Shown here: positions 1 to 7,168 of the stretch, piece after piece
How the letters are laid out: each line of letters opens with the position of its first letter
Position numbering within the stretch: the first letter of the stretch is position 1
Assembly: GCF_037083825.1 (NCBI RefSeq)
Contig: NZ_JBAPLU010000016.1
Coordinates: 33,130 to 97,129, forward strand
Source: Klenkia sesuvii
GTDB taxonomy: Bacteria; Actinomycetota; Actinomycetes; Mycobacteriales; Geodermatophilaceae
Length of the DNA stretch: 64,000 nt
Direction of reading: 5' to 3'
Made by a program: the position numbers and the translations under genes
Notes under the pieces: generated by a model
What the model was told of the DNA's origin: nothing
Database searches by the model: none
The model's input: the letters and a program-made list of their open reading frames with translations, nothing else

Positions 1-359
1 CCGAGGGCCGCGGCGCCCGCCGTGCCGTGGCCGACCTGCACCCCGATGACGATGATCGCGATCCCGCTGATGACGTAGCAGGCCGCGTTGAGCACCCGCG
101 AGAGCGGGATCCCGGCGACCGGGGCCGCGTCCCCCACGAACCTCGCACGTCCGTACCCGTCGTCCCGAGGGCTCGTCGTGCCGTTGGTGGTGGGCCGGTT
201 GCTGCGCCGAGCAGTGGCGGTCACCTGTCCCGGCCGGGTGCTGCGCCGAGCCGTGGCCGTCACCGGAATCGAGCGGACGTCGCCGGCCGGGGCGCACAGT
301 GCGCAGCTGCGGCGCTGGGCATCGGTGGTGCACGCCACGCACCCCGTCGTCAGATCCAT
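1..359 (-). CDS. Zinc-ribbon plus membrane protein, C-terminus cut off by the window edge
   Basis: An open frame starts at ATG 359 behind a strong GGGGGG ribosome site and runs off the left edge with no stop (119 codons seen). The N-terminus carries CVAC and, eight residues later, CALC, a two-knuckle zinc-ribbon pattern. A basic, disordered stretch follows with a 13-residue repeat (VTATARRS twice), and then a hydrophobic segment around codons 90-110 that looks membrane-spanning. It is divergent from the YqhA-like gene across an 18-bp palindrome. I do not recognise the family. A zinc-binding, membrane-anchored role is inferred from composition only. Confidence 0.6.
   Translation of the reverse strand, partial: MDLTTGCVACTTDAQRRSCALCAPAGDVRSIPVTATARRSTRPGQVTATARRSNRPTTNGTTSPRDDGYGRARFVGDAAPVAGIPLSRVLNAACYVISGIAIIVIGVQVGHGTAGAAAL
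201..263. repeat. 24-bp direct repeat, 39-bp period, inside the first gene
   Basis: Copies at 201-224 and 240-263 match at all but three positions and keep the reading frame. They encode the duplicated VTATARRS peptide in the linker between the zinc ribbon and the membrane segment. Confidence 0.75.
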
Positions 360-448
360 TGTTCCCCCCGTTCGGGCACGGCGCTCCCTGCGTCGGCAGC
401 ACCGACCATCGAGCGATGCGGCGGCCGGGTCAAGGCTCTGAGCTGCGG

Positions 449-466
449 GTACCCCACGTGCGGTAC
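449..466. promoter_or_regulatory. 18-bp palindrome, site A of a shared motif
   Basis: GTACCCCACGTGCGGTAC has one mismatched pair across its dyad. It lies between divergent genes, centred about 98 bp from ATG 359 and about 120 bp from ATG 578. On the minus strand a TTGACC hexamer follows 15 nt after the site, fitting an activator site upstream of a -35 element. It matches the site at 1914-1931 at 17 of 18 bases. The binding protein is not known; the nearby response regulator is the obvious candidate. Confidence 0.55.
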
Positions 467-577
467 TCCTGCCCCTCCGGCCCTCGAGCATCTCGACAGA
501 CCTGGGGCGGCGTGCGCACGATGCTCGCGTCGGGGCTGCGACGGGCGCAGCCGGTGGGGTCGGTACGGGGGAGCCGG

Positions 578-1165
578 ATGGAGCACACGGTCGGGGCGGT
601 GGCGGTCGATCCGGGCACCGCCCGGGCGGTCGAGGAGCCCAGCCGCCCGGCGGAGGACCGGACCGAGCGCGCCCTGTTCGCCAGCCGGTGGGTGCTGTTA
701 CCGATGTACCTCGGTCTCATCGGCGCGCTGCTCGTGCTGGCCGTCAAGTTCCTCCAGGCCTTCTGGCACCTGGTCAGCCATGCCGCGGCCGAGGAAATGA
801 AGACGGTCACCCTCGGCGTGCTGGAGCTGCTCGACATCACCCTGCTGGCCAACCTGGTGCTCATCATCGTCTTCGCCGGCTACGAGAACTTCGTCAGCAA
901 GATCGGGGCCGCCCGGGACTCCGAGGACCGGCCCAGCTGGATGGGCAAGGTGGACTACTCCGGTCTGAAGATCAAGCTCATCGGCTCACTGGTGGCGATC
1001 TCAGTCATCTCGTTGCTTCAGGACTTCCTCAACGTCCAGCCCGAGACCTACGGCAACCTGCCGTGGCGCATCGCCATCCACATCACCTTCGTGATCTCGG
1101 GTGTCCTGTTCGCGGTCATGGACTACGTCGCCGACAAGCGCGCCCTGTTGGGGGACCACCGCTGA
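578..1165 (+). CDS. YqhA/UPF0114-family inner-membrane protein
   Basis: This 195-aa protein has four predicted membrane helices (about 36-62, 75-100, 128-148, 163-183). Its conserved core includes ELLDITLLANLVLIIVFAGYE and VDYSGLKIKLIGSLV, which I recognise as the YqhA (UPF0114) family. The family's function is not established. ATG 578 is chosen because a GGGGGAG ribosome site lies just upstream; longer in-frame starts would add a low-complexity, non-conserved leader. It is divergent from the zinc-ribbon gene and converges on the response regulator through a short hairpin that carries both stop codons. Confidence 0.85.
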   Translation: MEHTVGAVAVDPGTARAVEEPSRPAEDRTERALFASRWVLLPMYLGLIGALLVLAVKFLQAFWHLVSHAAAEEMKTVTLGVLELLDITLLANLVLIIVFAGYENFVSKIGAARDSEDRPSWMGKVDYSGLKIKLIGSLVAISVISLLQDFLNVQPETYGNLPWRIAIHITFVISGVLFAVMDYVADKRALLGDHR

Positions 1166-1180
1166 CCAGGCGCGGTCAGC
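1161..1180. terminator. Short hairpin between convergent genes, containing both stop codons
   Basis: GCTGACC and GGTCAGC form a perfect 7-bp stem with a 6-nt loop. The left arm holds the YqhA-like TGA (1163-1165) and the right arm holds the response-regulator stop (1176-1178 on the minus strand). There is no T-tract, so termination strength is uncertain. Confidence 0.5.
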
Positions 1181-1832
1181 CGGCCGCAGGGGGCACGTAG
1201 CCGTCCTCGACGGCCCGCTTGTAGAGGTCAAGGCGGGTGTGCGCCGGACGACCGAGCTCGGCGTACTTGACCTTGATCCGGCGCAGGTGGGTCTTCAGCG
1301 TCTCGGGCTGCATGCCCAGGTGCCGGGCCACGGTGGGCAGCTTCGCGTCGGTGCTGGTGTAGCGGATGAGCACCGATTCCTGCTGTCCCGACAGCTGCGG
1401 CCGCTCGCGCACGGCGCTGGCCAGGGCCCGGAGCATCTCCGGGGACACGGCCTCGCCCCCTGCCGCGACCTCGCGCACGGCCTGGGCGACGTCGGCGATC
1501 TCGCGGTGCTTGTTGACGTAGCCGGCGGCGCCGGCCCGGACGGCCTCCATCACCAGCTGGGCCTCCTCGTAGGCGCTGAACAGCACCACCTCGGCCCCGG
1601 CGGCCCGCAGGACCTCCACGTTGACCGCGGGGCGGCTGCCGTCGTCCAGTTGGAGGTCGAGCAGCACCACGTCGACCGCCGCGTCGGCGAGCCGGTCGAC
1701 CAGCTCCGGCACGGTGCGGGCCACCGCCACCACGGCGATGCCGGTCTCGGCGGGGGTGAGGTCGGCGGCGAGGCCGCGCGCCACGACCACGTGGTCGTCG
1801 ACCACGCCGACGCGGACCGGTTCGTGGGTCAC
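1176..1832 (-). CDS. NarL/LuxR-type response regulator
   Basis: This 218-aa protein has an N-terminal receiver domain with the acidic pair D12-D13, phospho-acceptor D59 in VVLLDLQL and K108, followed by a C-terminal helix-turn-helix (ARHLGMQPETLKTHLRRIKVKY). The C-terminal domain is more divergent than a standard LuxR domain. The GTG start at 1832 overlaps the TGA of the histidine-kinase gene, so the two are translationally coupled partners. A perfect palindrome lies 90 bp upstream of the start, inside the kinase gene, and could be an autoregulatory site. Target genes are inferred from recurrence of that palindrome. Confidence 0.85.
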   Translation of the reverse strand: MTHEPVRVGVVDDHVVVARGLAADLTPAETGIAVVAVARTVPELVDRLADAAVDVVLLDLQLDDGSRPAVNVEVLRAAGAEVVLFSAYEEAQLVMEAVRAGAAGYVNKHREIADVAQAVREVAAGGEAVSPEMLRALASAVRERPQLSGQQESVLIRYTSTDAKLPTVARHLGMQPETLKTHLRRIKVKYAELGRPAHTRLDLYKRAVEDGYVPPAAG

Positions 1833-4063
1833 TGGGGTTCCTCGCGGTCGAGGGTGGCTCGGGTCGACAACCAGAGACTGCCGTCCTGGATCTCCACATG
1901 GGGTGGGTCCCAGGTACCCCACGTGGGGTACCCGTCCGGTCGCCGACCGCCCAGGTCGTGGGCGACCAACGTCAGAGCGACGTCGGACCCGGTGGTCAGC
2001 ACTGTGACCTCGGCCTCCCCGGACCACCCCGCATCGCTGAGCCGGCCCAGCACGCCGGCGCACCCGTCGACGGCGGACGCCGCGGTCCGGTCGGACAGCG
2101 AACCGATCGGGAGGGTGCCGCGGACAGCCAGGTCGACCCGCTGTGCACGCAGGTCGACGGCCAGCTCGACCAGCCGCCGCAGCAGGAGATCGGCGTCCCC
2201 GCCCTGGGTGAGCAGGGAACGGACCAGCCGTGCGTCCTGCCGGCAGCGGGCCCGCACCGAGTCCTGCTGGGGGTCGAGATCTCCCCGGGCCAGCCCGTCC
2301 AGGGTGTCGGCGACCGCCAGGCGCACGACGGGCAGCAGTCTGTCCCGTTCGCCAGCCAGGGCGTCGGCGTCCTGGTGCCGGTCGGCGTGGGTCTGGTGGA
2401 GCAGCAGTGCCTGTCGGGCCTGGTCGGCCCGTCGCCGCAGCGACGACACGACCACGATCGCGGCACCGACCTGGCCCAGGTGCACCGCTGCTGTCGAGCC
2501 GGCTGCGGCGGTGCATGCCGGACCGGCGTCCGTGGCCAGCGAGGCGGCGAGCCCGTAGCTGCTCAGCGTCGCGACGAGACCGAGGACGGCGTCGCGGTGG
2601 GGGCGGGCCACGGCGAGGAGCAGGCCGGCGGCACCGGCTCCCAGGGCGGCGGGTGTCGGCGGCGCGGCCAGCGCCGTGCAGCCTCCTGCCGGGAGATTGG
2701 CGAGGAGGACGACGACGGGGCCGGTGATCGCGAGGAGAGCCGCCAGCCCAGCGGGGAAGCGGTGGGTCCACCCGAGCACCAGCACGACGACGGCTGCCAC
2801 CGCGCCCAGCGCCCACCCGGCCGTGGCTGGTGCGGTCCGGCCGGGGACGAGCAGGACCCCGGCCGCACCGGTGAGGAGCGTGCCCCCGGTCAGCCAGAGT
2901 GCTGCGGTGAGTGGCCCGCGGTCCGACCAGGGCGTGGGCAACGGTACCGATGAGACCGGCGTGGCGAGGGGGGACCGCAGCACCACGGCGGTACCGCGGC
3001 CGGTCTCGGAGCGCACCAGTCCCTGCCCGCCGACCGCGGCCATGCGTCCGGCCACCGAGTCCGGCAACCCCAATCCGACGGGGGGGCCGGAGCGGACCCC
3101 GGCGCCCTCGTCGATCACCGTGACCTCGACCTGGTCGGCGTGCCGACGGACCCGGACCCGGGCACGCTCCACCTCGGCGTGCTTGGCCACGTTGGTGAGG
3201 GCCTCGCCGGTCGCCAACCGCAGCGCGGCCGCCACCGGCCCGGCCACCTCGACCTCGTCGCCGGAGACGTCGACCCGCAGCCCGCCGAACCTGGGCGCGG
3301 CGGCCGTGCTGCGCAGCGCCTCCAGCAGCGGCATCCCGGCTTCTGGCCCGGGTGGCGGCTCGCGCAGTGCCGCCGCCGAGCGCTCGAACTCCGCCCGCAG
3401 TTCGTCGGGGTCCGCGCGCCGCGTCCAGCCCGCGCCGACCGCCGACAGCGTGGTGAGGACGGTGTCGTGCAGATCGGCGCGGGCGGCTCGGCGGGCGCGG
3501 TCCCGCGCCTCGTCGGCGCGCAGGGTGCGACGGTCGGCCAGCAGGCCGGCCACGAGACCGTCGGTGCGTTGCCGGCCGACCCTGATCGCCCGGGCCACGA
3601 GCACCGCGGTCAGGCAACTGGTCGCCGTCACCAGGACCGACTCGACAAGGGTCAGCGGGATCGTCGTGTCGGTGCCCGAGCCCAGCACCCAGGCGGCGAG
3701 CCACGCCTGCAGGACGACCGCGGTCACCGCCGCCGCGGGGGCCGGCAGCGTCAGGCCGGCCACGGCGGCGGCCGCGGCGGAGAGCGACAGGGTCGCTATC
3801 CCCTCCGCGACCGGTCGGGTGGAGCCCAGGGCCGCCAGCGCGACGGCGGCCCCCGCCGTCCAGACCGAGCCGCGCAGGGCTCCGGACGCCGGGCGGACGA
3901 GCGCCAACCAGCGGTGCGCGGCCGTGGCGAGTCCGACTGCGACCACCGCCACGAGGGGCACCGCATCGGGGCGCCCCACCACCGCCGGCACCAGTGCGGA
4001 CAGGACCCAGGCCCAGCCCAGGACGTCGACGGCCGGCGGGACCGGCGCACGCCCCCGGTTCAC
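1829..4063 (-). CDS. Tandem histidine kinase: active DesK/NarX-type half plus degenerate second half
   Basis: This 744-aa protein has N-terminal membrane helices (about 11-160), then a HisKA_3-type H-box with H199 in ARADLHDTVL, an N-box with N291 in EALTNVAKHA and a G-box (DEGAG, GLGLPDS). After about 370 the plan repeats: a second membrane block (about 385-540), a DHp-like helical region (about 570-620) and an ATPase-like segment (about 625-710) without a recognisable H-box, N-box or glycine loop. Ordinary kinases of this family end after one ATPase domain. The GTG start overlaps the TGA of the upstream SH3-like gene and its stop overlaps the regulator start. It is probably the sensor for that regulator; the second half looks like a pseudokinase or sensing module. 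Confidence 0.8.
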   Translation of the reverse strand: MNRGRAPVPPAVDVLGWAWVLSALVPAVVGRPDAVPLVAVVAVGLATAAHRWLALVRPASGALRGSVWTAGAAVALAALGSTRPVAEGIATLSLSAAAAAVAGLTLPAPAAAVTAVVLQAWLAAWVLGSGTDTTIPLTLVESVLVTATSCLTAVLVARAIRVGRQRTDGLVAGLLADRRTLRADEARDRARRAARADLHDTVLTTLSAVGAGWTRRADPDELRAEFERSAAALREPPPGPEAGMPLLEALRSTAAAPRFGGLRVDVSGDEVEVAGPVAAALRLATGEALTNVAKHAEVERARVRVRRHADQVEVTVIDEGAGVRSGPPVGLGLPDSVAGRMAAVGGQGLVRSETGRGTAVVLRSPLATPVSSVPLPTPWSDRGPLTAALWLTGGTLLTGAAGVLLVPGRTAPATAGWALGAVAAVVVLVLGWTHRFPAGLAALLAITGPVVVLLANLPAGGCTALAAPPTPAALGAGAAGLLLAVARPHRDAVLGLVATLSSYGLAASLATDAGPACTAAAGSTAAVHLGQVGAAIVVVSSLRRRADQARQALLLHQTHADRHQDADALAGERDRLLPVVRLAVADTLDGLARGDLDPQQDSVRARCRQDARLVRSLLTQGGDADLLLRRLVELAVDLRAQRVDLAVRGTLPIGSLSDRTAASAVDGCAGVLGRLSDAGWSGEAEVTVLTTGSDVALTLVAHDLGGRRPDGYPTWGTWDPPHVEIQDGSLWLSTRATLDREEPQ
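1914..1931. promoter_or_regulatory. Perfect 18-bp palindrome, site B of a shared motif
   Basis: GTACCCCACGTGGGGTAC is a perfect dyad that extends to 20 bp at 1913-1932. It lies inside the 3' end of the kinase gene, where it encodes a YPTWGT stretch, centred 90 bp upstream of the response-regulator start. Its near identity to site A at 449-466 and the similar distance to a start codon suggest an operator rather than chance coding sequence. Confidence 0.55.
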
Positions 4064-4839
4064 GCGCAGACGGGTACGGCCATGTCGGTATTGTGGGTGT
4101 AGGGGCGTTGGCCCTCGACGTCGCCGTTCCAGAAGGTGTTGGCAGGCGCCCAGCGCCCGTCCCACTCGTCGGTGGCCAGCAGGTACCAGAAGCCGTCCGG
4201 GGTCACGCTGGGGATCACGGGCGAGTAGTAGCGGCAGACGACCTGGACGTAGGCGTAGGCCGGGACGGTGACGTTGGTGCCGGCCAGCGTGCGCGGGTCG
4301 CTGAAGGTGTTGGAACCTTGGCTGCCCGCCTGCTCGGTGTACAGGGTGCCGTCACCGGTGGTCGGCAGGGGAGGCAGGTCCGGAGTGGGTGCCGTCACCG
4401 TCGCCGTCGCCGTCGCGGGGGCAGGCTCGCCCAGGACGGCTCGGGTGGCCAGCACGGACACCAGCGCGGTGACCACGACCAGGGCCGCGGCACCTAGCAT
4501 GAGCGCGACCCGGCTCGGGGCCGCGGGCCGGTCGGGCGGAGACACCGGCCCGGGGACCGGTCCGCAGGAGTCGATCAGTCGCGGCGCCCCGGCCGACCCG
4601 GGGTAGCCGAAGTCCTGCCGCAGTGCCCAGGCATCGAGGTCGCGCACGGCCCCGGTCACCGCGGCGCGGGGGTAGTCACCGCGCACCCAGTTGTCGAGGG
4701 TTCGGGCGCTGACCCGGTTGCCGGAAGCGCGGACGAGGGCGTCTTTGCCGCCGACGTGGTCGACGAGCCACGAGATCTGCGCGACGAAGGGGTCCGGGGC
4801 CGGGCCGGGGGCGGCTGGGTGCTGCTGGGTGTCGGTCAT
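4060..4839 (-). CDS. HTH-TM-SH3-like membrane protein, first of a paralogous pair
   Basis: This 259-aa protein starts at ATG 4839 behind a GGAGGA ribosome site. Residues 15-85 form a conserved cytoplasmic domain (GGKDALVRASG, RTLDNWVRGDYPR) that reads like a helix-turn-helix. Residues 110-136 span the membrane. A Thr/Pro-rich linker leads to an extracellular SH3-like domain at about 175-240 (CRYY, FWYLLATDEWDGRWAPA). The final residues MAVPVCA include a Cys that may pair with C202. Its stop overlaps the start of the histidine kinase, so it may be an accessory sensor. I do not recognise a named family; the domain calls are by pattern. Confidence 0.75.
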   Translation of the reverse strand: MTDTQQHPAAPGPAPDPFVAQISWLVDHVGGKDALVRASGNRVSARTLDNWVRGDYPRAAVTGAVRDLDAWALRQDFGYPGSAGAPRLIDSCGPVPGPVSPPDRPAAPSRVALMLGAAALVVVTALVSVLATRAVLGEPAPATATATVTAPTPDLPPLPTTGDGTLYTEQAGSQGSNTFSDPRTLAGTNVTVPAYAYVQVVCRYYSPVIPSVTPDGFWYLLATDEWDGRWAPANTFWNGDVEGQRPYTHNTDMAVPVCA

Positions 4840-4855
4840 ACCGGGTCCTCCGTGG

Positions 4856-4873
4856 GTCACCCCGGCGGGTGAC
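4856..4873. promoter_or_regulatory. Inverted repeat upstream of the first HTH-TM-SH3 gene
   Basis: GTCACCC and GGGTGAC arms flank a 4-nt CGGC loop, 17-34 bp before ATG 4839. It could be an operator or a 5'-UTR hairpin. Nothing else supports a specific role. Confidence 0.3.
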
Positions 4874-4939
4874 ATGGCGGGCACGGTAACCGAGAACCAC
4901 CGTCATCGGGACTGCGCACCGCGCGGTCCAGGAACCCGG

Positions 4940-5689
4940 TCAGGACCCGGGGGCCCAGCGGGTGGACGTCGAGCAGACGGGGACGTCGAGGTCGGTGGCG
5001 TACCCGTCGTCCTGGCCCGGTTCGGCTCCTGGCGCGAACCCGTCCGCGGCGGCCCAGAGGCCGGCCCAGGCGCCGGAGTCGACCAGGTACCACCAACCGT
5101 CCAGTCCTTCCGACGGCATCGGTGCCGCCTCGATGCGGCACCGCACGTCGACCGTCGCGCCGGCAGGGACGGCCCCGCCCCCGACGGTGAGGCCGCGGGG
5201 GTCGGCGTAGGTGTTGACGCCCTCGGCCGCCACCGTCTGCGGGCGGGGACGGCCGTCGCCCTGGCTGGGCAGGAAGCCGGCGATGAGGTCGGTCGTGGCC
5301 GCCGGGGTGGCCATCGACGGGCGCCTGCTGTGGTCGGTGATGACGAGCGTGACCCCGACGGTGGCTCCGACGACGGTCAGCTGAGCGGCGGCCAGTGCCG
5401 ACCAGCGCCGCCACCGGGGCGCACGGGCCGGTGGCGGGACCGGCTGGCGTCCGCAGCTGGCGACCAGCCGTGGTGCGGCTGCGGCGTCCGGGTACCCGAA
5501 GTCCTGCTGCAGGGCCCAGGCGTCGAGCTCGCGGACGGCTCCGGTGACCGCGGTCCGGGGATAGCCGCCCCGGCTCCAGGTGTCCAGGGTGCGCACCCCG
5601 ACGCGGCGACCGCAGGCTTTCACCAACGCCTCCTTGCCCCCGGCCGTGGCGATGAGCCACGTCAGCTGGCGGACGAAGGGGTCATTCAC
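4940..5689 (-). CDS. HTH-TM-SH3-like membrane protein, second paralogue
   Basis: This 249-aa protein matches the neighbouring 259-aa protein along its length. The N-terminal domain has GGKEALVKACG, RTLDTWSRGGYPR and ELDAWALQQDFGYP. A membrane segment sits at about 100-120, and the outer domain has NTYADPRGL, VDVRC and GWWYLVDSGAWAGLW. GTG 5689 is chosen because the shared domain begins directly after it. No ribosome site is visible; instead a 23-bp inverted repeat lies immediately upstream. The pair probably arose by tandem duplication and could sense cell-wall or secreted ligands, which is inference. Confidence 0.72.
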   Translation of the reverse strand: MNDPFVRQLTWLIATAGGKEALVKACGRRVGVRTLDTWSRGGYPRTAVTGAVRELDAWALQQDFGYPDAAAAPRLVASCGRQPVPPPARAPRWRRWSALAAAQLTVVGATVGVTLVITDHSRRPSMATPAATTDLIAGFLPSQGDGRPRPQTVAAEGVNTYADPRGLTVGGGAVPAGATVDVRCRIEAAPMPSEGLDGWWYLVDSGAWAGLWAAADGFAPGAEPGQDDGYATDLDVPVCSTSTRWAPGS

Positions 5690-5690
5690 G

Positions 5691-5713
5691 GCGCCATGGT
5701 CGCACCATGGCGC
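5691..5713. promoter_or_regulatory. 23-bp inverted repeat abutting the start of the second paralogue
   Basis: GCGCCATGGT and ACCATGGCGC are perfect 10-bp arms around CGC. The repeat occupies the place of the ribosome-binding site of the gene starting at 5689. It could be an operator, possibly for the encoded HTH protein, or an RNA hairpin limiting translation. Confidence 0.45.
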
Positions 5714-5837
5714 TGACCAGTGGTTCTGCGCCGACCGGCAGAGACCGGCGCCGACTTGCGCACGCGCGCGATGGCGGGCTGCCGCACCGGCCCGGTGGCA
5801 TGGAGACGTGGTCGAACGGGGGAGCAGTAGGAGGCCG

Positions 5838-6302
5838 GTGCGCCGGTCCATGGCGCGGTGGCTGGGGCGGTCGGCGGAGGAGCGGGCGGGCCCCGAGCAC
5901 GTGGTGGTGGTCGAGGCGGTCCTGCCGCTGCTCGGTCCCCCGGAACGGTGGGCGGTCTACACCGTGCCCGGTCCCCGTGACCTGCCCGGTCCCGACGCGC
6001 CGCGGGGGCGCCGGGAGCGCTGGTGGCGCGACCACGTGTCGGCGGCGGGGGAGGCCCTGCTGCTGCTGGAGCCCGGCGTCCACGCGGGCAGCGTTCGCCG
6101 GGCCGTCCAGGTCCTGGTCGCCGTCGCGGTCGCTCGCGAGCGCGGTGCAACCGATGCCGTCGACATCGCGGCCCGTCGGGTCGTCACGGACGCGCTGGAC
6201 GCGCCCGTCGAGCTGGGCCGGGCCCACGGCGGCGACCTGGCGCCCACCACCGCCGTGGCGGTCGTCCGCCAGGTTGCCCTCTGGCTGACGCCGGCCCGCT
6301 GA
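5838..6302 (+). CDS. Uncharacterised 154-aa soluble protein
   Basis: The frame has normal codon bias and ends just before a run of small membrane-protein genes. The product is rich in Arg, Ala and Val and has no membrane segment or motif I recognise (for example ERWAVYTVPGPRDLPG and a helical C-terminal half). AGGAGG at 5829-5834 is close to GTG 5838 and 15 nt from ATG 5850, so the start is uncertain between the two. It is divergent from the HTH-TM-SH3 gene, which suggests it belongs to the same locus. No function is proposed. Confidence 0.55.
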   Translation: MRRSMARWLGRSAEERAGPEHVVVVEAVLPLLGPPERWAVYTVPGPRDLPGPDAPRGRRERWWRDHVSAAGEALLLLEPGVHAGSVRRAVQVLVAVAVARERGATDAVDIAARRVVTDALDAPVELGRAHGGDLAPTTAVAVVRQVALWLTPAR

Positions 6303-6428
6303 CCTGGTTGTCCACCACGCGGGGGACGTGTCGAGGGGGTGACCCGCGGCCCGCGGTGACCCAGGGTGTCGGTCGACGGTCCGGCTGCTGTGCGGGACCG
6401 CGACCCATCGAGGGAATCGGGGAACGGC

Positions 6429-6704
6429 ATGACCATCCACCAGGGCACGACGACCGGGACCTACGCGCCGGCCGGCGCTGTGCTCCCCAGCCGGACGATG
6501 ACCATCGTCATCACGGCGCTGTTCGGCGTCTTCGGGGCGATCCCGGCGGCCATGCACGGTTCACGTGCGGAGCGGTTGGGCGGCAGCAGCAAGCCCTACT
6601 GGATGGCGTTCGGCGTCACCATGGTGGTGTCGATCGTGCTGTACGTCATCCTCTTCGCCGGGGTGATCGCGGCCATGGCCGCCGCGATCTCGAGCGCGAG
6701 CTGA
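6429..6704 (+). CDS. Small two-helix membrane protein, CD225/dispanin-like layout
   Basis: This 91-aa protein has a short polar N-terminus and two hydrophobic segments (about 24-42 and 58-86). The connecting region is ALFGVFGAIPAAMHGSRAERL, followed by a YW pair. That spacing resembles CD225/dispanin proteins, in which a first helix with a G-x-x-PA turn is followed by a polar loop and a second helix. It is paralogous to the next gene, 7 bp downstream. The fold assignment is my inference. Confidence 0.65.
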   Translation: MTIHQGTTTGTYAPAGAVLPSRTMTIVITALFGVFGAIPAAMHGSRAERLGGSSKPYWMAFGVTMVVSIVLYVILFAGVIAAMAAAISSAS

Positions 6705-6711
6705 GCCGGCC

Positions 6712-7002
6712 GTGACGGCTACCCCTCTCGCGGCGCCGTCCGGCCTCCTGCCGGCGGCCACGCCGTCCAGGGCGGTCGCGCCGGTCGCCCTCCCCGGCTG
6801 TGCGCTCACCGTCGTGGTGACCGCGCTGTTCGGCCTCCTCGGGCTCGTCCCGGCGGCCGTGCACGCATCCCGTGCGGAGCAGGCGGGGGCCAGCGGCCGG
6901 GTCTACTGGGAGGCCTTCGGGACGACCTTCGCGGTCTGCGTCGTCTTCTACGTCGTCGCGCTGGCGGCGTTGCTCACCTCCCTGTCGACCTGGTCAGGCT
7001 GA
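6712..7002 (+). CDS. Small two-helix membrane protein, paralogue of the preceding gene
   Basis: This 96-aa protein shares the core ALFGLLGLVPAAVHASRAEQ and the YWEAFGTTFAV second-helix entry with its neighbour. GTG 6712 lies 7 bp after the previous stop, so the two form an operon and probably a tandem duplication. The N-terminus differs and is Ala/Pro-rich. It lies directly upstream of the kinase-secretion ATPase pair and may be a membrane component of that system, by position only. Confidence 0.65.
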   Translation: MTATPLAAPSGLLPAATPSRAVAPVALPGCALTVVVTALFGLLGLVPAAVHASRAEQAGASGRVYWEAFGTTFAVCVVFYVVALAALLTSLSTWSG

Positions 7003-7035
7003 GCGACCGGCCGCGGCGCAGCGGATCGCGGTGTG

Positions 7036-7067
7036 CCGCCGCGTACCCCCGAAGTGGTACGCGGCGG
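7036..7067. promoter_or_regulatory. Inverted repeat with site C of the shared GTACCCC motif
   Basis: The 18-bp core GTACCCCCGAAGTGGTAC (7043-7060) matches the GTACCCC left half and GGTAC right end of sites A and B. It is extended by perfect 12-bp arms (CCGCCGCGTACC and its complement) around an 8-nt centre. It is centred 117 bp upstream of the kinase gene start and could also act as a terminator for the small membrane-protein genes. Confidence 0.45.
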
Positions 7068-7168
7068 GCGGCCGGACGGCGCGGTCTGCGGGTGAGAGTG
7101 ACGCGGCTGCCCGGGCGACCGGGCGACGGACCCCGGGGAGGCCTCGGGGCGGTGGGACGGGGGGCGAC

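Noticed and set aside
1176..3704. Long minus-strand reading frame covering the kinase in a different frame
   Set aside because: Only its last 218 codons form a real protein (the response regulator). The rest is Arg/Gly/Pro-rich shadow of the kinase gene.
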